Below are positions 58,001 to 64,000 of a DNA stretch of 64,000 nt, in pieces; positions within the stretch are counted from its first letter, which is position 1; every line of letters starts with the position of its first letter. Below the pieces are notes generated by a model. That model had not been told where the DNA came from, ran no database searches, and saw nothing but the letters and a program-made list of their open reading frames with translations. This stretch comes from Marchantia polymorpha subsp. ruderalis (Eukaryota; Streptophyta; Marchantiopsida; Marchantiales; Marchantiaceae): positions 5,622,501 through 5,686,500 of the forward strand of contig AP031352.1 in assembly GCA_037833965.1 (NCBI GenBank). The letters are read 5' to 3'. A program made the position numbers and the translations under genes.

Positions 58001-59991
58001 ACATAATGTTAATTAAGAAACAATGTGATGAGATATTTGTTTCCAAGAATTTCTTCTTTCACAAAAGAGTTGAAACTATCTACACGTTCTATCTTGAATC
58101 GCATTCTGTATGCTTTTATATTCTTCCCTTTCCGTCATAAATTTCAGAAAATTTCCAATATTTCTCGATCAAAACCTAAACTTGAAAACTTTAAATCTAA
58201 TTTTAGAAAGTAAACATTGAGAAAAAGAACTGAGAACTGACAGAGCACCTTACCTGCTCTAGGAGAGCCGCATAAAAATAGTTGACCAGCTTTTGCATCT
58301 CCAAATGTTAATTCTGCTTCTCTGAAGACGGACATGTACGCGGCCCGCTCCTGGTTCTGCTTGAGCAACTCTTCAATCTTCGCCGACTTCCCCTCGTTTG
58401 CCCATGCGGTTCGTGAGACATCTATTTGCTGGAGCGTCAAATTCACTTGCAACATACCCATCAGTTCCCTGAACGCCTCGTCATCGAGTCCGGAGTTACA
58501 CAAATCCAAGTGAGTGACACTTGTGTTCTCCCGCAAGCAACAAAGCAGGTACTTCCACACTCCCTTCAAAGTATCTCTGCTTTTAACAAATAACTTCAGT
58601 CTCTTCAGGACTGAAGTTTCTCCAGGATTTCCATCCATGGGGACCTTACTTTTCTTTATATCATGGTTGCTGCCTGAAGGGCAAGAACATTCTAGAATTA
58701 GAATCAAAGATTCTAGAGATTTGATGTTTCCGCGCAATACCCTACCCACAAAGTCGAGTGCTGACATCAATGCATCGTAATTCTTGAATGTGATTATCAG
58801 CTCCACTGTGGGGACCTTGACATCAAAGCTAGCACCACACGCAAAGTCTTCAACTCCCTTCTCTGTGAAGGAATCTTTGTAATCCATGGAATGGATTACG
58901 CGAATAGTTCTTGCTGTAGCATTCTCGCTTATGGCTTTGCCCAGTTGGTGCCATTTCTCGGGAAGCAAGTCGATGGCGGTCAACGTCACTTCCTTCAAGT
59001 ATGGGTTGGATCTCAGAAGTTCTCCTAAACAGTCTCCGAGTCCAGACATGAATGTTAGATGAAGACATTCAATAGCTTCATTGCCATAACGTGCATCGAA
59101 TGCCCTCAGCAAGAAGGCCGACGCTTGGCCCTTCACCTCATTTAGAACCAATTTTTTCAAAGACGAGTTTTTGATTAAAGCCTGTGACAAGATTTTTTTG
59201 TCATTCTCATCCATGTTGTACATGTCCCCCCCTGAACGCCCTATTTCCAAAGTTTCTAATCGAGTAGCACTGTTGATCATGTGAACCACTTGGTGCACCG
59301 CATCCGAGTACCCCGGCTTCCATGCATTATGTAGTTCTAAAGACTCGAGTTTAGACTTGTCACTTTCTCGCAGTCCTGATTCGAGATTCAAGAAACATGT
59401 GGCACTCAATCTGCAATTGACTATTGTCAAAACTTCCACACTGGAGTTCTTCAAAATTTCCCCCAGCTCTTTACATAAGCTCTCCACTTCCTCAGGTGAA
59501 TTCCATCTCAATTCTCTAACTCTTATCGCTCGTAGAATGGTGCTACTCCTAAAACCTCTCAAAAGTATTTCCCACTCCCAACCTAACAACCTCGATATAT
59601 CTCCTCCAAAAACAATATCTACGTCCAGAGAATGAAAGGTGTTGCAGCTGCCGAATGCCTCCAGCACTCGAAGGCGCACTTTTCTTCGCCACCCTATGAT
59701 CGTCGAGAGCGATGCATGTTCCGGAAAAAATTCCTGAAGATCTGGAGAGCTTAATCTGAGAAGCCGCCGTAAAGGCTTGGCTTTGTCTTCCAGTTTCTGT
59801 ATAAGTTCCTGGACAGCGGAAGGAAGCTCCGGTTCCTCGTCTGCCGGGTCCATCTCCTCGCCTGACAAGTCCCACTCCTCGTCTGACGAGTCCATTCCCC
59901 TAGTCGCAAGTTGAGCAGCGTCACTGACGATGGACACACCTGCAGCTTCAATTGTCTGCTCCCTTGTCAAACAGCAAGAAAGTTTGCGCGG
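48877..59991 (-). CDS. Giant protein with two LRR-Roc-COR (ROCO-type) units, about 3,400 residues
   Basis: ROCO proteins are Ras-like GTPases fused to a COR dimerisation domain; the plant role of this type is unclear, possibly immune-like signalling. Exons (minus): 59991-58254, 57931-55932, 55773-51897, 51666-50459 and 50298-48877. All junctions are GT-AG and in phase. Approximate residues: LRR1 130-560, Roc1 575-770, COR1 780-920, acidic insert 925-1200, coiled coil 1480-1550, nine 52-residue repeats 1552-2019, LRR2 2100-2530, Roc2 2535-2720, COR2 2730-2940, C-terminal part with CEKCMIKGRRC 2942-3414. P-loops are GSPRAGKT and GSPLAGKT. Roc2 keeps WDVPGQE, but Roc1 has WDFVTPQ without the switch-II Gly. 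Both have SHKDK in the G4 position. Exon 1 begins after a TTTCAG acceptor-like site; the first in-frame ATG is at 59895, so the 5' end is uncertain. Two separate genes remain possible, with a break inside the third exon. Confidence 0.75.
53455..54858 (-). repeat. Nine exact tandem copies of a 156-bp coding repeat
   Basis: Each unit encodes 52 residues running from SEVDKRPRGKNSSYLTREQ to DSEDEEPGLLP; 1,404 bp is exactly nine units. From unit 2 onward, units alternate between AAGVSIV and AADVSIV, caused by one base (ACACCTGCAG against ACATCTGCAG). The true amplified block is therefore a 312-bp pair repeated four times. The first unit differs (PAG). A single related copy opens the first LRR exon near 59900-59990. 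Confidence 0.97.
55960..56880 (-). repeat. Acidic low-complexity insert inside COR1
   Basis: About 300 codons of Asp, Glu, Gly and Lys form imperfect short repeats (EDDGKDEEDD, EGDEKDGEG) with interspersed SIFFSCEEDD motifs. Two copies of a module containing FDSKRASMEEQKH and SQFVGIRIQ flank part of it. The second ROCO unit has only one such module and no acidic run, so this is an expansion within the first unit's COR domain. Confidence 0.9.
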
Positions 59992-60089
59992 CTGAAATGT
60001 GAACGCGGCTACAGGAGACCCTCTCCTCGATCCGCAGGCTCACGAGGAGAACTAAACTTTAACTCATGTCACAACTCATGTGCATGTGT

Positions 60090-62010
60090 GTGCTGGGCAT
60101 GAGAATTCTTGTGTGGTTCAAGAGTAGCGACCCACAGAGAACTCCAAGCTCTGCACATAATCGGATCCAGATCAATAATCATGAAAGGAGTAAGATTGTG
60201 CATACCGTAATCTGGAGCAGATCAAACTCAACGGAGGTTAGGAATAGCGATGTCAATCAAAATAAAGCAAAGCAGAGAAGTAGTATCCTGGTTACAAGGG
60301 AAATATTAGACCGTGTGCAAAGAGAGAGGTGTTTGATTTTCACTTGGTTACCTTACTGAATGGACAAGCTCATTGCTCTGCAGACGAATCTGAAATCCAT
60401 GCGAATTCTGGGTGCTGGGCATGAGAATCTTTGCGTGGTTCAAGAGTAGTGACCCGTAGAGTACTCCAAGCTCTGCACATAATCGTATCAATTGCAATAA
60501 TCACAAAAGCAATAAGATTGTGCATAGTGTAATCTGGAGTCAGATCGAACTCAGAGGATGTTAGGAATAGCGATGTCAATCAAAATTAAGCAAAGCAGAG
60601 AAGTAGTATCCTTGTTACAAGGGAAATCTTAGACCGTGTGCAAAGAGAGATGTGTTTGATTTTCACTTGGTTAACTTACTGAGTGGACAAGCTCATAGCT
60701 CTGCGGATGAATCTGAAATCCATGAGGATTCTGGGTGCTGGGCATGAGAATCGTTGCGTGTTCAAGAGTAGTGACCCGTAGAGTACTCCAAGCTCTGCAC
60801 ACAATCGTATCAATAGCAATAATCACAAAAGCAGTAAGATTGTGCATAGTGTAATCTGGAGTGAGATGAAACTCAGAGGAGGTTAGGAATAGCCATCTCA
60901 ATGAAAATAAAGCAAAATAGAGAAGTAGTATCCTTGTTACAAGGAAATCTTAGACCGTGTGCAAAGAGAGAGGTGTTTGATTTTCACTTGGTTACCTTAC
61001 TGAGTGGACAAGCTCATAGCTCTGCAGATGAATCTGAAATCCATGACGATTCTGGGTGCTGGGCATGAGAATCGTTGCGTGGTTAAATAGTAGCAACCCG
61101 TAGAGTACTCCAAGCTCTGCACATAATGGTATTAATAGCAATAATCACAACAGCAATAAGATTGTGCATAGTGTAATCTGGAGTCAGATCGAACTCAGAG
61201 GAGGTTAGGAATAGCGATCTCAATCAAAATAAAGCAAAGTAGAGAAGCAGTATCCTTGTTACAAGGGAAATCTTAGACCGTGTGCAAAGAGAGAGGTGTT
61301 TGATTTTCACTTGGTTACCTTACTGAGTGCACAAGCTCATAGCTCTGCAGATGAATCTGCAATCCATGAGAATTCTTGGTGCTGGGCATGAGAATCGTGG
61401 CGTGGTTAAAGAGTAGCAACCCGTAGAGTACTCCAAGCTCTGCACATAATCGTATCAATAGCAATAATCACAAAAGCAGTAAGATTGTGCATAGTGTAAT
61501 CTGGAGTCAGATCGAACTCAGAGGAGGTTAGGAATAGCGATCTCAATCAAAATAATGCAAAGTAGAGAAGCAGTATCCTTGTTACAAGGGAAATCTTAGA
61601 CCGTGTGCAAAGAGAGAGGTGTTTGATTTTCACTTGGTTACCTTACTGAGTGGACAAGCTCATAGCTCTGCAGATGAATCTGAAATCCATGAGGATTCTG
61701 GGTGCTGGGCATGAGAATCGTTGCGTGGTTAAAGAGTAGCAACCCGTAGAGTACTCCAAGCTCTGCATATAATAGGATCCAGAGCAATAATCAGGAAAGT
61801 AGTAAGATTGTGCATAGTGTAACCTGGAGGCAGATGGAACTCAGCGCAGGTTACCAATTGCTATGTCAATCGAAATAAAGCAGAGAAGTAGTATCCTGGT
61901 TACAAGGGATATTTTAGACCCTATGCAAAGAGAGAGGTGTTTGATTATCACTTGGTTACCTTATCGAGTGGACAAGCTGAGAGCTCTGTAGATGAATCTG
62001 AAATCCAAAA
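60090..62010. repeat. Six tandem copies of a 322-bp repeat
   Basis: The anchor GTGCTGGGCATGAGAAT (first instance slightly different) occurs at 60090, 60412, 60735, 61056, 61379 and 61702, spaced 321-323 bp. Units contain GTAGAGTACTCCAAGCTC, a TTACAAGGGAAAT segment and TTTGATTTTCACTTGGTTA. Copies are highly similar but not identical; the last one decays from about 61840. The array lies immediately upstream of the ROCO locus on its 5' side. The open frames inside are fragmentary. Confidence 0.95.
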
Positions 62011-63896
62011 GACTGGTTGGTAGGAAAGATGGTCCAATGTGGAAGCGGAATTTCCTAGAATGCATGGAAGCGAAGATTTTTTAAATGTGAAGCTTTGAGT
62101 CGTGTAAAACTGCATGTACAATCGGACTGGGAGAGCGTGACGAATTGAGCTGTATCAAGACCCCCGGGAGACAGACCCTACGATAAGTAGGGCGGGGAAG
62201 AGACATGCACCGTCTTCAATCAGATATTCTGGTTGAATCGCGTGAGCGGTCGAGGTAACGACAACATGCCAACACAACAAGCGTGTTCTTATACACTCGG
62301 TGAGATTGGAAATTGGCAGTATAGATCTTGACTTTGTTGTGCAAGCGAGGAAGGAACGTGGGTGAATGCATCAGTGTGCTCATACACTCTTGTCGTCACG
62401 CTGGAACAGAGATTTCGAAGTTCATTTTCAAAGAAAACTTTTTCCTAGAATCTTTGATCTTTTCCAGCAAGTGGATGTATTCTGACAAATGAGAGGCACA
62501 TGGGTAGTCAGCTCGACGGACAAAGCCTGTGGTGCTTTTTTCTTGTTTTGAAGAACGTTTCAGTACGCTACATAACTCAAAGGCTGATAACAAACTGATG
62601 AACTTTTTGGGAGTTTACTAAACTTGATGTTAAGATAAGAACATGATATACAACATGATATACAGAGTATACGAGTACTGTACTCGAGGTTCTAAACTCC
62701 TGGTATGATTGTTCTTCTAGCTCAACTGTCAAGCATGCACAGTTTTGATGAGGTCTGTCGACGTCAAACATTAATATGAATCAAATTTTGTCCGTGCTAA
62801 AAGCAATCCTGCTTATTTTTCACATCATATAAAGCAAGATAGAACCAATATGATACTTGGTAAGGTCAACGTCAATCGTCAAAGAAGTTAGATTGTTGGA
62901 ACTAAACTTGCAAGAGAAGAAAAACTGTGTTGTTTACCCAATTTTAAAAATACTTCATATGATTAATGTTAGATAAGAATGAGTCATGACTTGAGATAAA
63001 GATCTCGCTTAATATCTGAAAGACAAGATTAGTTTACATGGAAATTCAAATATTTGTATATTTTCTGAAATGAAACAAGTCATAGTGCAAATTTTGCACC
63101 CGTATGCTCTAATCCAAAGATGTGAAATGAGAAAATTATATAACAATCTATATAGATAAAAATCATTAAAAGTAAACTGTATTTTTATGTGTAAATCATA
63201 TTCACGTCTATTTTTGTTATAAGAATTGAAATTGTGAATACATACCTTTCTATAAGATGTGTAGTATGCTTTGCATCTATATTGGATTTATATCAAACGT
63301 CAAATTGAAGACATAAACAAGCTCTTATAATTGGTTTCTGAAGGTGTAATTCGATGAAAGGAAAAGTATTACATTTCTCATTAAATTCTTAATTGTATTA
63401 AAGATTTTGAATCTACAAATCTTTATCTCTTTTCGTCTTGAAAAGCATTTGGCCTTTGGGATTCTAGGACTCTTTCATTTAGGTGCATCATCAAGAAAAA
63501 TTGAACAAAGTTATCCTTTGATGATGTATACAACTCACGTGATGAGACAAAACGGTGGATGTTTAAGAATTTATTACTAAAGTTCAAACAAAGATATTAT
63601 CATAGCGTCATCAGTAATTCTTTTAAATGTATTTCAACAAACCTACACATATCAAAAACTTTTGTTTCATTTTTCATTCAAGTTAAATGTACCTGGAAAG
63701 ATAAAATGTTAATGAAATAATCAATTGATAACTTTTATTAATGATCTAATTCCGACCTCATTCAAGTTGGAAACGAATATTAGAACAACATACGTGATCT
63801 GGAAAGATCACAAGCAGCTTTGGTAGCAACTGACAATGTAATAGACACGATATTTTTTATTTTTTTTTTTCATTTTCTTTGATTTGTTTGTTGTGT
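62011..63896. other. AT-rich intergenic region, no gene recognised
   Basis: From about 62550 the sequence is strongly AT-rich with only short open frames. Nothing coding, structural or repetitive stands out apart from a T-rich tract at 63852-63870. Confidence 0.55.
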
Positions 63897-64000
63897 TGTA
63901 ATAACCCACTAAAGGCTAAAACTGCAATATAGTGGTAGAAAGGTCGAACCCACAAGGACAGAGGAACACACAAGGTACAAAGTGTCACGTTTAACAGACT
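63897..64000 (-). repeat. Partial copy of repeat b at the window edge
   Basis: Matches the first 100 or so bases of 28486-29498 and 30652-31664 with two substitutions and one missing T. It begins TGTAATAACCC after TTGTGT and runs off the window. Another element of this family therefore lies to the right. Confidence 0.93.

Overview
The window is nuclear plant DNA. It has many short GT-AG introns, AT-rich intergenic stretches and LTR-type repeats. A plant-type plasma-membrane H+-ATPase and a PCBER-like reductase pseudogene are present. The coiled-coil and proline-rich proteins carried by the repeats, together with an H+-ATPase lacking a C-terminal regulatory tail, suggest a bryophyte, most likely a liverwort such as Marchantia. 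That assignment is inferred from remembered family resemblance and was not tested by search.

Layout. 1-3.1 kb: no supported gene. 3.1-11.3 kb (+): a 26-exon RNA cytidine acetyltransferase (NAT10/Kre33 family). 12.4-17.2 kb (-): a five-exon coiled-coil protein of about 365 residues that I do not recognise. 19.0-21.6 kb (-): an intronless, GC-rich P-type H+-ATPase without the autoinhibitory tail. 21.6-27.8 kb: no gene seen. 27.8-38.0 kb (-): a PCBER/isoflavone-reductase-like pseudogene split by a 7.8-kb insertion that has a 5-bp target-site duplication (TGTTT). The insertion carries two repeat families and two unrelated ORFs. 38.0-42.7 kb: no gene, but two strong short palindromes. 42.7-43.9 kb (+): a broken hAT-type transposase. 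43.95-46.9 kb: a foldback with arms of about 1.1 kb. 48.9-60.0 kb (-): a very large locus encoding two consecutive LRR-Roc-COR (ROCO-type) units that splice together in one open frame. 60.1-62.0 kb: six tandem copies of a 322-bp repeat. 63.9-64.0 kb: the edge of another copy of the repeat that ends the 7.8-kb insertion.

The most notable item is the ROCO locus. Five exons on the minus strand join with consistent phases into a predicted protein of about 3,400 residues, ordered LRR, Roc, COR with a long acidic insert, coiled coil, nine 52-residue repeats, LRR, Roc, COR, Cys-rich tail. In both units the P-loop glycine codon is split by a phase-1 intron. The first Roc has lost the switch-II glycine while the second keeps it, suggesting one degenerate and one active GTPase module in one chain. 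Whether a single transcript spans both units needs RNA evidence.

The genes do not form a pathway. They are independent eukaryotic loci separated by repeats.
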